A stretch of DNA of 64,000 bases from Telmatospirillum sp. J64-1 (GTDB lineage Bacteria > Pseudomonadota > Alphaproteobacteria > Rhodospirillales > Magnetospirillaceae). Of this stretch, positions 43,368 through 52,428 are shown piece by piece. The DNA lies in contig NZ_SBHN01000001.1 in assembly GCF_006980715.1 (NCBI RefSeq), forward strand, positions 372,001 to 436,000, written 5' to 3'. A program made the position numbers and the translations under genes. The notes beneath the pieces are model-generated. The model ran no database searches. It saw only the letters and a list, made by a program, of their open reading frames with translations, and was not told where the DNA came from. Positions within the stretch are counted from its first letter, which is position 1, and each line of letters begins with the position of its first letter.

Positions 43368-43901
43368 TTACGAAGCTTCCGTCAGGTGCTTGTCGCGGCG
43401 CGCATAAAGCTCCTCATCCGCATAGCCCATGGTCTCGGGCTTGGCGCGGCCCAGCATGACCTGGAAATAGACCGGTTCCAGGCTGTTGTTGTCATAGCCG
43501 TGGATCACGCCGGCGGGGCAGGAAATCCCTTCCCACGGTCCCAGGCGCGTCGTCAGGCGCTTGCCGTTCTCATCCTCGATGAAGACGTCGAGGAACCCCT
43601 TGAGGACGAAGAAGACTTCCTCGACCTCGTGGGTATGGGGGGCGTTGCCTTGGCCGGGCTCGACGAACATGATCGAGAGCGTGAAGTTGTTCGCGGGAAT
43701 GACCGTCGGGTCGTTATGCTTGCCGGAGCCGCCCGCGCCGATGAAACGATGCTGCGCGCGCTTGTAGCCTTCGATCTTCGCGTCCTCGAAGGCCGCCCAA
43801 TCTGCTTTGCGGTCCCGGAAGCGCGCGACGTAACGGTCCAGGATGTCTTCGAGGGGAGTGCCTTCCAATTCCGGCGGCCGTTTGTGGCGAGCGACGCCCA
43901 T
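43368..43901 (-). CDS. Cupin-domain protein
   Basis: The protein has 177 residues. The start at 43901 is supported by AGGAGG; the longer frame to 44102 is unlikely. The cupin motifs are visible: PHTHEVEEVFFVLKGFLDVFIED gives the metal-binding His and Glu residues (HTHEVEE), and the second motif is PAGVIHGYDNN. It is a small soluble beta-barrel protein, possibly a dioxygenase, isomerase or binding protein. It is the first gene of the set with nadX and the hydrolase. The exact reaction cannot be given. Confidence 0.85.
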   Translation of the reverse strand: MGVARHKRPPELEGTPLEDILDRYVARFRDRKADWAAFEDAKIEGYKRAQHRFIGAGGSGKHNDPTVIPANNFTLSIMFVEPGQGNAPHTHEVEEVFFVLKGFLDVFIEDENGKRLTTRLGPWEGISCPAGVIHGYDNNSLEPVYFQVMLGRAKPETMGYADEELYARRDKHLTEAS

Positions 43902-44382
43902 GATGTCCTCCTTCAGGCAAGGAAAGGATGAGGGGAAATCCCTGTCGGTGTGATGGGCTTGGCGGCCTTGCAATGGGTGCGTTGCGCATCGGACAGGGGG
44001 AATGTGCTGTAACCGAGAAGAAAGGAGCCATCGCTGGCGGGATGCGCAGGGGCCCGGCCATCCTGCTGCTTTCGGGGATATCGGACCTGCCTGACGACGC
44101 ATCAGACAGAAGGCGATTCCCTCGCCGCAAGCAAGGCGGTCTTCGAGTGGGCCCTTGCTTCGCCCGACCGTTTTTCGCGGAGCCAGGCGAACATTGACAT
44201 TTCCTAACTAACTCGTTAGTACAACTGTACACGAGGACGATTCGTTGGCAACAGAAAATTTGCCTATCGTTTGCGCAAGCAGGCTATGAACAGTTTTGTC
44301 TGCCTCGCACGGAAAGCTTGGCGCATTCCCTTTCCCCTTCCACGCAACTCCTCCACGTAACCAATGAAAAAGGGTCTCTTTC
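43902..44382. other. Divergent intergenic region between cupin and coxG genes
   Basis: No gene is supported. The right half carries a TetR-type inverted repeat (44207-44220) followed by GTAC-AACT-GTAC (44219-44230), so the coxG promoter probably lies here. Confidence 0.5.
44207..44220. promoter_or_regulatory. Candidate TetR operator upstream of coxG
   Basis: ACTAACTCGTTAGT has perfect 6-bp arms with a 2-nt centre. A related site (ACCGACCAGTTAGT, 46342-46355) lies upstream of the TTT binding-protein gene; both continue with AC after the right arm. The tetR gene lies between the two. Confidence 0.6.
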
Positions 44383-45006
44383 ATGGATATGGCAGGTGAA
44401 CAATTCATTCCGGCGTCGCCCTCTGCTGTCTGGGAGGCCCTGAACGATCCGGATATCCTGCGGCGCTGCATTCCGGGATGCGAAAGTGTCGAACGGTTGA
44501 GCGAGATGGAATTCACGGCCAAGGTGACGGCGAAGGTCGGCCCGGTGAGGGCTCGTTTCTCTGGCCGGGTGCAGATGGAAGACGTGGTGCCCGGCGTCAG
44601 CTGTCGGCTCGTCGGAGAAGGGATGGGAGGCGCGGCGGGATTCGCCAAGGGCGGTGCGGCCGTAACCTTGGCCGAGCAGCAGGGGGGCACGCTGCTGCGC
44701 TACGAGGCGCAAGGCGCTGTCGGCGGGAAGTTGGCCCAGGTCGGGGCGCGGCTTGTCGACACGGCGGCCAAGAAGATGGCCAACGACTTCTTCACGGCCT
44801 TCCGCATGGTCTTCGAGGAGGAAAAGGAGCAGGCGGCGCCTAGCGAGTCCGCCGCCGCGACGGCCGGACCGGAAGCGGGCGCCGCCCCGGCTCCTGCGCC
44901 GTCCCAAGCGGGGCAGGCTGGGGCGGCGCCGGCATGGGGAAAAAGCGGATTGATCGCTGTGGCGGTCCTTGCCCTGGGGGCGCTGGTTTTCGTCTTGGCG
45001 GGGTGA
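44383..45006 (+). CDS. coxG: CoxG-like SRPBCC protein with C-terminal membrane anchor
   Basis: The protein has 207 residues. Residues 1-145 form the CoxG/SRPBCC domain (PASPSAVWEALNDPDILRRCIPGCESVE, in part IPGCESVERL, then AKVGPVRARFSGRV). A Pro/Ala-rich linker (residues 150-185) leads to one C-terminal membrane helix (GLIAVAVLALGALVFVL). CoxG proteins accompany molybdenum hydroxylases of the CO dehydrogenase type and are thought to bring them to the membrane electron carriers. The hydroxylase genes at 47673-51336 are its probable partners, though a tetR gene and 1.5 kb separate them. Confidence 0.88.
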   Translation: MDMAGEQFIPASPSAVWEALNDPDILRRCIPGCESVERLSEMEFTAKVTAKVGPVRARFSGRVQMEDVVPGVSCRLVGEGMGGAAGFAKGGAAVTLAEQQGGTLLRYEAQGAVGGKLAQVGARLVDTAAKKMANDFFTAFRMVFEEEKEQAAPSESAAATAGPEAGAAPAPAPSQAGQAGAAPAWGKSGLIAVAVLALGALVFVLAG

Positions 45007-45068
45007 GCCTTCAGCGCGTGGGGGCGGTCGAGATCATCCCCGCCGCCCGCCCGCCATGGAGACGCCCG

Positions 45069-45710
45069 TCACGGCCGCAGATAGCGGAGGATGATCTCGA
45101 CCGCATGTTCCTTGCGCTGCTGGAGGCGGGCGGGGCTCATCAGGTTCACGCCGAAAATCGCCTCGAAGGTATGGCGGTTCGAGATGTAATGCGCCGAGAG
45201 CGACGTGATCGAGATGTAGAGATCGACGAGGTCGATGCCTTTGCGGAAGACGCCTTGTTCTTCCCCTCGTTTCAGCAGGTCCTGAAGGGTCTGCATGAGC
45301 GGATCGTACATGGGGATGATCCGCTTCGATTGCCGGACATGGCGGGCTTCATGAAGGTTCTCGCTCGCCAGCAGGCGGCTGAATTCCGGCGCTTCTTCCC
45401 AGATGCTGGCGGTGAATTCCACCAGTTTCCGCATGCCTTCTTCCGGCGCCATGTTGCGGATCGACAGATCGTTCTGCCGCGCGCGTATGGTCTCGTAGGC
45501 CCGTTCCAGAACGGCCGTGAATAATTGGTCCTTGCTGCCGAAATGGTGGTAGAGCAGGTTCTTGCTGACATCCGAGGCCCGGACGATCTCGTCGACCCGC
45601 GCACCATCATAGCCCTTGTCGGCGAATTCCCGGGTCGCGGCCCGCAGGATACGCTCCTGCGTCGCGGCGCCATCACGTGTCACCGGTGCGGTCGACTTCT
45701 TAGCCTTCAT
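45069..45710 (-). CDS. TetR-family repressor
   Basis: The protein has 213 residues from the ATG at 45710, with AAAGGA 8 nt upstream; the open frame to 45857 is longer but not supported. The HTH is at residues 18-60 (ERILRAATREFADKGYDGARVDEIV, then VSKNLLYHHFGSKDQLF). The C-terminal domain resembles the TetR_C nucleotide-catabolism regulators such as RutR. It converges with coxG and is divergent from the TTT/hydroxylase operon. Two related inverted repeats at 44207 and 46342 lie before coxG and before the TTT operon and are its probable sites. Confidence 0.86.
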   Translation of the reverse strand: MKAKKSTAPVTRDGAATQERILRAATREFADKGYDGARVDEIVRASDVSKNLLYHHFGSKDQLFTAVLERAYETIRARQNDLSIRNMAPEEGMRKLVEFTASIWEEAPEFSRLLASENLHEARHVRQSKRIIPMYDPLMQTLQDLLKRGEEQGVFRKGIDLVDLYISITSLSAHYISNRHTFEAIFGVNLMSPARLQQRKEHAVEIILRYLRP

Positions 45711-46555
45711 CCGTTCGTTCCTTTTTGAAACAAGTACTGCGGGCCGGGCGGGGCCATGGCGTGCATTCTTCGTGAGGTGGAAATGTCCTCGCCGGTCGTG
45801 CCCGTGATTTCGATCCTGGCGCGCAAATCTGGATTTGCGTTCGGGATCGCAAGCCACTCATCGGCCAGCCGGTTCTGGAATAGCGGCACCTTGATTATTT
45901 TGTCCATGCCAGTGAAGGCGGGTCCAGCACCTTCGCCGCCAAGTAGGCTGCAAGGCCTGGATGCTCGCCTTACCAGAGGGTGGCGCCACCATTATCACAG
46001 CTCTGCTCGTTAATCACCGGCTCTCGTCGCGGTTTTCCTGGTCTTTTGTGTCGTGGCGGTCGGCAGAGGTATGGGAAGGGGCGGGATCATCTCGCATGCG
46101 ATGCTGCCGGGCGCATGCGCGCAACCGGAATATATCTTTCCGTAAAATCCTACTAAACTGGTTTTTCATCCTGTTTCCAGTGGCTGGGATCAGGGGAGGA
46201 AAGGGCATGCGTTCCCCAGCGGCTGGCGCCGTTCAACCCGCAGGGCCTCCTCACAAAACGCCCAAAAGACCCTAAAATTATTGCATTTATCCGCACTGCA
46301 CAAAAAACAGACCATTTTCCACGACGCCTAATTTTTAATTGACCGACCAGTTAGTACGATGTTAACCGTATTGCTGGGTCTTTGGTCCAGCGAAGTCGTA
46401 ATCCCACCGTAACAGGGCATTGGTTGTTCCGCGGGCCTTGAAAAGATTTCAGGCCAAAGGGCGCCGCATTCCGAAGGCTGAAAGCCGGGAAGTCGAGGGC
46501 GTCGTGGTCGTCCGGGCAAGTCTGCCCCCTACCTCAATTCGCAGGGAGCCTGATC
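45711..46555. other. Intergenic region upstream of TTT/hydroxylase operon
   Basis: No gene is supported in these 845 bp; short frames have shadow-like composition. The part 46270-46380 is AT-rich and contains the TetR-type site at 46342-46355. The distance from that site to the first start codon (200 bp) leaves room for a long leader. Confidence 0.55.
46342..46355. promoter_or_regulatory. Candidate TetR operator upstream of TTT/hydroxylase operon
   Basis: ACCGACCAGTTAGT is an imperfect inverted repeat whose right half (GTTAGTAC) is identical to that of the site before coxG. Confidence 0.5.
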
Positions 46556-47524
46556 ATGCGTAACCTATTGAGTGTCGCCGCTGCCACTGCCGCCATGCTG
46601 GCTTTCGCAGCGTCGAGTTACGCTTCAGAGAATTGGCCGGAGCGCCAGGTGTCGATTGTCGTGCCCTTTGGCGCCGGTGGATCAACGGATTTGATCGCGC
46701 GTATTCTGGCGCAGCACATGCAAGGATCCTTCGGTCGGCCTTTTGTCGTCGAGAATCGCGGCGGCGGTGGGGGAAGCATCGGCACCAACTACGCAGCGAG
46801 GGCGGCGAATAACGGCTATACCCTGCTGGTGGGCACGGTCAGTTCCCATGTCATCAACCCGCTGATCAATCCGGATGCCGCGCATGACACGGAAAAGGAT
46901 TTCCAGCCGGTTTCGATGATCGTCCGCCTGCCCAACCTGGCCATGGTGAATCCCAGTGTACCGGTGCAGAACATTTCCGAACTGATCGCTTATGCCCGTG
47001 AAAATCCGGGGCGGCTGAGCTATGGCTCGTCCGGCGCCGGGACGTCCTCCCATCTCTCGGCTGAAATGTTCCAGATGATGACCGAGACGCAGATGGCGCA
47101 TGTGCCGTTCAAGAGCACCGGCGAAGTCGTGACCAGTCTTGCCGGCGGTCATATCGACCTCGCCTTCGACAACATGACCTCGGCTTGGCCGCAGGCCGAG
47201 GGCGGTGCGGTTCGGGCCCTGGCGGTGACGACGCCGATGCGAAGCGATGCGGCGCCCGAGGTGCCGACCGTTGCGGAAACGGTCGAAGGTTTCGAGGCGA
47301 CGGCCTGGCAGGGCTTGTTCGTGCCCGCCGGAACGCCCCAACCCATCGTCGACAAGCTGGCGGCCGAAGTGCAGCGCATTCTTGAGCTGCCGGAAGTGGT
47401 TGCGCGCCTGAAGGAACTGGGGGCGATGCCCAGCGCCACGACCCCGGACGAGTTCGCCGAATACATCCAGGGCGAGCGCGGCAGGTGGGCCGAGGTCGTG
47501 AAGGCGGCCGGTCTCAGCGACTGA
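46556..47524 (+). CDS. tctC: TTT transporter substrate-binding protein (TctC/Bug family)
   Basis: The protein has 322 residues with a Sec signal (AATAAMLAFAASSYASE). The Bug family pattern is seen: WPERQVSIVVPFGAGGSTDLIARIL (in part VVPFGAGGSTDLIAR), VVENRGGGGGSIGT and LPNLAMVNPSVP. Bug proteins hold a carboxylate through two water-bridged loops and deliver it to TctAB. The tctB and tctA genes are 5 kb downstream, beyond the hydroxylase genes, so the transporter genes are interleaved with the catabolic enzyme. GGGAGCC precedes the start. Confidence 0.9.
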   Translation: MRNLLSVAAATAAMLAFAASSYASENWPERQVSIVVPFGAGGSTDLIARILAQHMQGSFGRPFVVENRGGGGGSIGTNYAARAANNGYTLLVGTVSSHVINPLINPDAAHDTEKDFQPVSMIVRLPNLAMVNPSVPVQNISELIAYARENPGRLSYGSSGAGTSSHLSAEMFQMMTETQMAHVPFKSTGEVVTSLAGGHIDLAFDNMTSAWPQAEGGAVRALAVTTPMRSDAAPEVPTVAETVEGFEATAWQGLFVPAGTPQPIVDKLAAEVQRILELPEVVARLKELGAMPSATTPDEFAEYIQGERGRWAEVVKAAGLSD

Positions 47525-47672
47525 GGTCTCAGCCACTGGGACCCCGCCGGGAAATGACGCCGGAGGCGGGAAAGGGGACGACGCACCCTCCCCCCGCCTC
47601 TGGTCCGAAAAACTCTTTCACGAATACTTCGGAATACTTTGCTGCTTTGCGGTCTCTGAGCCGGGGGAAATC

Positions 47673-48536
47673 ATGAAACTGCCGTCTTTTGAATATGCAT
47701 GTCCGGCAACATTGGCCGAAGCCGTCAGGATTCTGGCGGATCATGAGGGAGAGGCCAAGGTGATTTCCGGTGGCCAGAGCCTCATGCCGGTGCTGGCTTT
47801 CCGTCTGGCGGCGCCCTCGGTCCTGGTGGACCTGCGGAACGTGCCCGGCCTTGACCGGATCACCATCACCGAGAATGGCGTGCATCTGGGCGCGCGGGTC
47901 CGTTGGTGCGACATCGAAAGCCATGACGGGTTGCGCAAGGCGCATCCGCTGCTGGTCCAAGGGATTTCGCATGTCGCGCATTATCAGATCCGCAACCGGG
48001 GGACCGTCGGGGGAAGCCTGGCCCATGCGGACCCGGCGGCGGAAATGCCGGGCCTGGCCGTGGCCTGCGATGCTGAGATCTCGGTCCAGGGCGTTGCCGG
48101 TTCGCGCCTCATAAAGGCGGCGGACTTCTTCGATGGCGCCCTGTCGACGGTTCTTGAATTCGACGAGATCATCACCGGAATTCGTTTCCCCGCATGGCCC
48201 TCCGGGCGCCGCTGGGCCTTCGAGGAATTCGCCCGCCGGCGCGGCGATTTCGCCATGGCCGGTGTCGCCCTTCATTTCGACCTCGATGCGGCGGGGCGCG
48301 CCTGTAACGCGCATGTCGGCGTCATCGGCGTGTGTTCCCATCCCTGCCGCCTTACCGCGGTGGAAGAGGTGATCAACGGGAATGTCGTCGAGGAAGACCT
48401 CGTGGCGGCAGCGGCGAAGGCCGCCTCCGAAGCGGTGGCGGCGGATGTCACCGGCGACATGCATGCCAGCGCGGAATACCGCCAGGCGCTGATCGGCGTC
48501 CTCGTCGAGCGCGCTCTTGCGCATGCGCAAGTCTAA
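47673..48536 (+). CDS. coxM: Molybdenum hydroxylase FAD subunit (CoxM-like)
   Basis: The protein has 287 residues. FAD-binding motifs of the medium subunit are seen: AKVISGGQSLMPVLAFRL (in part GGQSLMPVLAFR) and RNRGTVGGSLAHADPAAEMPG (in part TVGGSLAHADPA). The fold is the vanillyl-alcohol-oxidase type FAD domain with a CO-dehydrogenase flavoprotein C-terminal domain. It moves electrons from the iron-sulphur subunit to the acceptor. It is followed within 26 bp by the small subunit gene. Confidence 0.9.
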   Translation: MKLPSFEYACPATLAEAVRILADHEGEAKVISGGQSLMPVLAFRLAAPSVLVDLRNVPGLDRITITENGVHLGARVRWCDIESHDGLRKAHPLLVQGISHVAHYQIRNRGTVGGSLAHADPAAEMPGLAVACDAEISVQGVAGSRLIKAADFFDGALSTVLEFDEIITGIRFPAWPSGRRWAFEEFARRRGDFAMAGVALHFDLDAAGRACNAHVGVIGVCSHPCRLTAVEEVINGNVVEEDLVAAAAKAASEAVAADVTGDMHASAEYRQALIGVLVERALAHAQV

Positions 48537-48562
48537 GCCCCTCAAACCGGCCGAGAGCAAAG

Positions 48563-49039
48563 ATGCAAGTCTCTATGGAAATCAATGGTAAGGCGGTCAG
48601 CATCGACGTCGAGCCGCGGATGACGCTGGCCGATTGCCTGCGCCATCACCTCGGACTGACGGGAACCCATGTCGGCTGCGAGCATGGCGTTTGTGGGGCC
48701 TGCACGGTCATGGTCGACGGCGCCGCCATGCGTTCCTGCCTGATGCTGGCCGTCCAGGCCGACAAGGCGAAGGTCGTGACGGTGGAGGGGCTGTCCTGCG
48801 ACGAGGCGCTGTCGCCGCTGCAGGCTGCTTTCCGGAAGCATCATGCCCTTCAATGCGGCTTCTGCACGCCGGGCATGCTGACCACGGCCCATGCGCTCTT
48901 GAGCAAGGAGCCACAGGCGGACGAGACCCGCGTCCGCGAGGTTCTCTCCGGCAATCTCTGCCGCTGCACCGGCTATACCGCCCTGGTCGAGGCGGTGCTG
49001 GAAGCGCGTGACGCCTATCAGGGGGGGCAGGAAGCATGA
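48563..49039 (+). CDS. coxS: Molybdenum hydroxylase [2Fe-2S] subunit (CoxS-like)
   Basis: The protein has 158 residues from the ATG at 48563. The plant-type cluster motif is CEHGVCGACTVMVDG with a fourth Cys in MRSCLML, and the second cluster is held by CGFCTPGM and CRCTGY. It links the molybdenum centre with the FAD subunit. The open frame extends upstream to 48332, inside the coxM-like gene, but is not coding there. Its stop overlaps the large subunit start by ATGA. Confidence 0.93.
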   Translation: MQVSMEINGKAVSIDVEPRMTLADCLRHHLGLTGTHVGCEHGVCGACTVMVDGAAMRSCLMLAVQADKAKVVTVEGLSCDEALSPLQAAFRKHHALQCGFCTPGMLTTAHALLSKEPQADETRVREVLSGNLCRCTGYTALVEAVLEARDAYQGGQEA

Positions 49040-51336
49040 CGCCGATGCATGTGCTGAATTCCTATGTCGGCAGCCCCGTCGAGCGGATCGAGGATTTGCG
49101 CCTGCTCAGGGGAAAAGGGCAATTCGTCGACGACTTGACGCGCGAAGGCCTGCTCCATGCGGCGATCCTGCGCAGCAATGTCGCCCATGGCCGGATCCTC
49201 TCGATCGAGACCCGGGACGCCCTGGACTTGCCCGGTGTTCACGCCGTTCTCACCGCCCCGGATTTCGGTCCCTCCGTTCCCGTGATCCCGTTGCGGCTGA
49301 TGCCGATGCCGTCGTTGGAGCCTTTTGCCCAGCCGGTCATCGCCAGTGACAAGGTCCGTTATGTCGGCGAGCCGGTGGCGGTGGTTCTTGCCGAAAGCGC
49401 GGCGATCGCGGAGGACGCGCTTGAGCTGATCTATGCGGAGATCGAGCCCCTTCCGGCCATCGTCGACGGCACGAAAGCCGGGGATGGCCAGGTCCTGCTG
49501 GTCGAGTCGAGCGGCACGAACGAGGCCGCCCAGTATTCGGCGCTTCTCGGCGATGTCGAGAGGGCATTCCAAGAAGCCGAATATGTCCGGCGAGAGAAAT
49601 TCCGCGTGCATCGGCACACGGCCCTGCCCATGGAACCGCGCGGTATTCTGGCCGAATGGGACCAGGAGAGCGAACGCCTGGTGGTCTGGGGCGCAGCCAA
49701 GGTTCCCTTCGCCAACCGCCGCATCCTCGCGCAGCAGATGGGGCTTGCCGAAGAAGACATCGACATGATCGAGAACGATGTCGGTGGCGGCTTCGGCGTT
49801 CGCGGCGAATTCTATCCCGAGGATTTCCTAGTGCCCTTCGCCGCCCGCCTGACCGGACGGCCGGTCAAATGGATCGAGGACCGCCGCGAGCATCTGATCG
49901 CGACCAATCACGCCCGGGAAGTGGATTGCGAAGTCGAGATCGCTTGCAGGAAGGATGGCACCATCCTGGGCCTGCGGGGCAGCGCCTTCGTGGACATGGG
50001 GGCCTATCTCCGCACCAATGGCGTGATCGGTCCGCGTAACGTGGCCCAGTTCCTCGTCGGACCGTATCTGATCCCGAATGTCGCCGTCACCGCTTCCCTG
50101 ATGATGACGAACAAGACGCCGGTCGGGACCTATCGCGGGCCGGGCCGTTACGAAGCGGATTTCTTCCGCGAGCGTCTGTTCGACATGGTCGCCCGGGATC
50201 TCGGCATCGACAGGGTGGAATTCCGGCGCCGCAATCTCGTTCCCGAAGACATGATCCCCTATGCCTTGCCGACGGTGACGCCGGTGGAAGGCCGGACGCA
50301 GTTCGACAGCGGCGATTACCAGGCCACCTTGGCGCGATGCCTGGAAGAGATCGGCTGGGACGAGAAGGCCGCGCTGCAAGGCCGGCTGATCGACGGCCGT
50401 TATCACGGCCTCGGTATCGGATGTTTCGTCGAGGGCGGCGGCACGGGACCGCGCGAGACGGCGCGGCTGGTGGTGGAAGCCGACGGCACCCTGTCGGTCT
50501 TCGTGGGCACCTCGGCGGTCGGGCAGGGGCTGGAGACCGCCTGCGCCCAGATCGCCGCGGATGCCCTGGAAGTCCCGATGGAGCGGGTACGGATCTATCA
50601 CGGCTCGACCACCTATGTGCGCGAAGGCTTCGGCTCGTTCCATTCCCGTGCCGTGGTCATGGGGGGCTCGGCGATCCAGCTCGCGGCGGAGGCCCTCAAG
50701 GAGAAGGTGCGGGAAGCCGGTGCGCGGCATCTGGGATGTTCTCCCGACGAGGCGCGGATCGTCGATTGGACGGCCGTGACGGCCGGCGGCAAGTCGGTGG
50801 AGTTGGCGGAACTGGCGGCCGAGGATCTGACGGCGGAACATACCTTCGCCAATACTAAGCACACCTATTCTTATGGCGCCCATGCCGCCCATGTCGCGGT
50901 CGATCCCAAGACCGGCGCGGTGGAGGTCCTGGATTATCTCGCGGTCGAGGATGTCGGCCGGGCCATCAATCCCCTGACCCTGCACGGGCAGACGATCGGA
51001 GCCATCGTGCAGGGGCTGGGCGGCACCCTCCTAGAGCATTTGATCTATGACGAGAACGGTCAGCTCCTGACCGGATCGCTGGCGGATTACATGATGCCGA
51101 CGGCCAGCGACTATCCGAACATACGGGTGGTGACGCTGCAGCTTCGGCCCTCGCCGGTCAATCCGCTTGGGGCGAAAGGGGCGGGCGAAGGGGGGATCAT
51201 TCCGGTCGGCGGGGTGATCGCGAATGCTGTCGCCGCCGCGCTGGCGCCCTTTGACGTGCAACCCCGGGAATTGCCGCTCTCTCCGCCGCGTGTCTGGGCC
51301 ATGCTCAAGACGGCGCGCGAGGGGGCCATCGTCTGA
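49036..51336 (+). CDS. Molybdenum hydroxylase large subunit (CoxL-like, not form I)
   Basis: The protein has 766 residues, usual for the xanthine oxidase/CoxL family. The molybdopterin domain has VGGGFGVRGEFYPEDF, the loop over the metal TYRGPGR (residues 365-371) and the catalytic Glu718 in GAKGAGEGG. Form I CO dehydrogenases have AYRCSFR at this loop with a Cys for copper; here Cys is absent and the loop resembles AYRGAGR of form II enzymes. CO oxidation is therefore unlikely. The enzyme probably hydroxylates an aldehyde or N-heterocycle using water. The flanking TTT transporter and aldehyde dehydrogenase suggest an imported organic acid or ring compound (inference). Confidence 0.9.
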   Translation: MTPMHVLNSYVGSPVERIEDLRLLRGKGQFVDDLTREGLLHAAILRSNVAHGRILSIETRDALDLPGVHAVLTAPDFGPSVPVIPLRLMPMPSLEPFAQPVIASDKVRYVGEPVAVVLAESAAIAEDALELIYAEIEPLPAIVDGTKAGDGQVLLVESSGTNEAAQYSALLGDVERAFQEAEYVRREKFRVHRHTALPMEPRGILAEWDQESERLVVWGAAKVPFANRRILAQQMGLAEEDIDMIENDVGGGFGVRGEFYPEDFLVPFAARLTGRPVKWIEDRREHLIATNHAREVDCEVEIACRKDGTILGLRGSAFVDMGAYLRTNGVIGPRNVAQFLVGPYLIPNVAVTASLMMTNKTPVGTYRGPGRYEADFFRERLFDMVARDLGIDRVEFRRRNLVPEDMIPYALPTVTPVEGRTQFDSGDYQATLARCLEEIGWDEKAALQGRLIDGRYHGLGIGCFVEGGGTGPRETARLVVEADGTLSVFVGTSAVGQGLETACAQIAADALEVPMERVRIYHGSTTYVREGFGSFHSRAVVMGGSAIQLAAEALKEKVREAGARHLGCSPDEARIVDWTAVTAGGKSVELAELAAEDLTAEHTFANTKHTYSYGAHAAHVAVDPKTGAVEVLDYLAVEDVGRAINPLTLHGQTIGAIVQGLGGTLLEHLIYDENGQLLTGSLADYMMPTASDYPNIRVVTLQLRPSPVNPLGAKGAGEGGIIPVGGVIANAVAAALAPFDVQPRELPLSPPRVWAMLKTAREGAIV

Positions 51337-51437
51337 CGGGCCCCCTCGGCGGCTCGACAAACATGCAGAGACCGGAAAAGGCCGGGGCAGGGGATAAGGC
51401 ATCCGTCCTGCCGCCTTTGGCCAGTGGAGGAAGAGGA

Positions 51438-52373
51438 ATGAGCGGAATTGTCCAGCCGTCCGGCAGCGCGGACAGGGAATTGACGATCATGGTCTTCAAG
51501 GGGGTCCAGAACCTCCCGATCCTGGCGGCGCAGCATCTGGGATTCTTCGCCAAGCGCGGTTTGAAGATCGATGTCAGGATCGCCCCCAATTCCATGGAAT
51601 TGCGCGACGGCCTGGGGGCGGGGCGGTATCAGATCGTCCATACGGCCGTGGACAACGCGCTGGCCATGGTGGACCATGCCGGCCACGACGTCGCCGTGGC
51701 GATGGGGGGCGATGATGCCTTCAACGCCCTCTATGTCCAGCCCGACATCGAAAGCTACGACGACCTGCGCGGCAAGACCATTATCGTCGATGCCTTGGAT
51801 ACCGCCTATGCCTTGATGGTCTATGCCATGCTTGCCCGCAATGGTGTGCAGCGCGGCGAGTATCGGGTGGAGTCCATCGGGGCAACCTATCTGCGCTACG
51901 AGGCCCTGCTGCGGCGCAAGGATTACAAGGCGGGCATGCTGAGCGCGCCCTATTCCACGATGGGCGAGCGCGCGGGTCTGAAGCGGATGGACGTCGCCGT
52001 GGATGTGATCGGTCCCTATCAAGGAACGGCGGGCTTCGTCCTGAAGCCCTGGGCCGAAGCGAACAAGGCCGTCCTTGTCGATTACATCCGCTCCTATGTC
52101 GAAGGCGTGCGCTGGGTCCTGTCCGGGGAGAATGCGAAGGAGGCGATCCGGATGCTTGCGCAGGCGAATGAGGTGTCCGAGGACATCGCCGCCGCTGCCT
52201 ACGACATCGCCACCGCCGCCGGAAGCGGCATCGCCGAGGACGCCCGTCTCGACCGCGAGGCCTTCCGCAACGTCCTCAAGCTGCGCGCCGAATTCGCGGG
52301 GCATGGGAAACCGGCCTCGCCCGAGAAATATCTCGATCTCTCTTATTACGACGAGGCGCTCGCGGGGCTGTAG
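51438..52373 (+). CDS. NMT1/SsuA-like binding protein without signal peptide
   Basis: The protein has 311 residues from the ATG at 51438 (GGAGGAAGAGGA upstream). The fold is that of NitT/TauT and NMT1 binding proteins: LTIMVFKGVQNLPILAAQHLGFFAKRGL (in part LPILAAQHLGFFAKRGL), then VHTAVDNALAMVDHAG. There is no signal peptide in either possible N-terminus, so it appears cytoplasmic. No ABC permease or ATPase gene is near. It lies between the hydroxylase large subunit and tctB on the same strand. It could be a ligand-binding or enzymatic protein of the same pathway. Confidence 0.82.
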   Translation: MSGIVQPSGSADRELTIMVFKGVQNLPILAAQHLGFFAKRGLKIDVRIAPNSMELRDGLGAGRYQIVHTAVDNALAMVDHAGHDVAVAMGGDDAFNALYVQPDIESYDDLRGKTIIVDALDTAYALMVYAMLARNGVQRGEYRVESIGATYLRYEALLRRKDYKAGMLSAPYSTMGERAGLKRMDVAVDVIGPYQGTAGFVLKPWAEANKAVLVDYIRSYVEGVRWVLSGENAKEAIRMLAQANEVSEDIAAAAYDIATAAGSGIAEDARLDREAFRNVLKLRAEFAGHGKPASPEKYLDLSYYDEALAGL

Positions 52374-52428
52374 GCGAGCCGTCCCGAAGACGCGACATCC
52401 CCCCGAGCCGAGGCAAGAGTGTAGCGGA

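Noticed and set aside
49036-51336. True aerobic CO dehydrogenase (form I)
   Set aside because: The active-site loop lacks the Cys of AYRCSFR, so CO oxidation is not supported despite coxMSL- and coxG-like genes.
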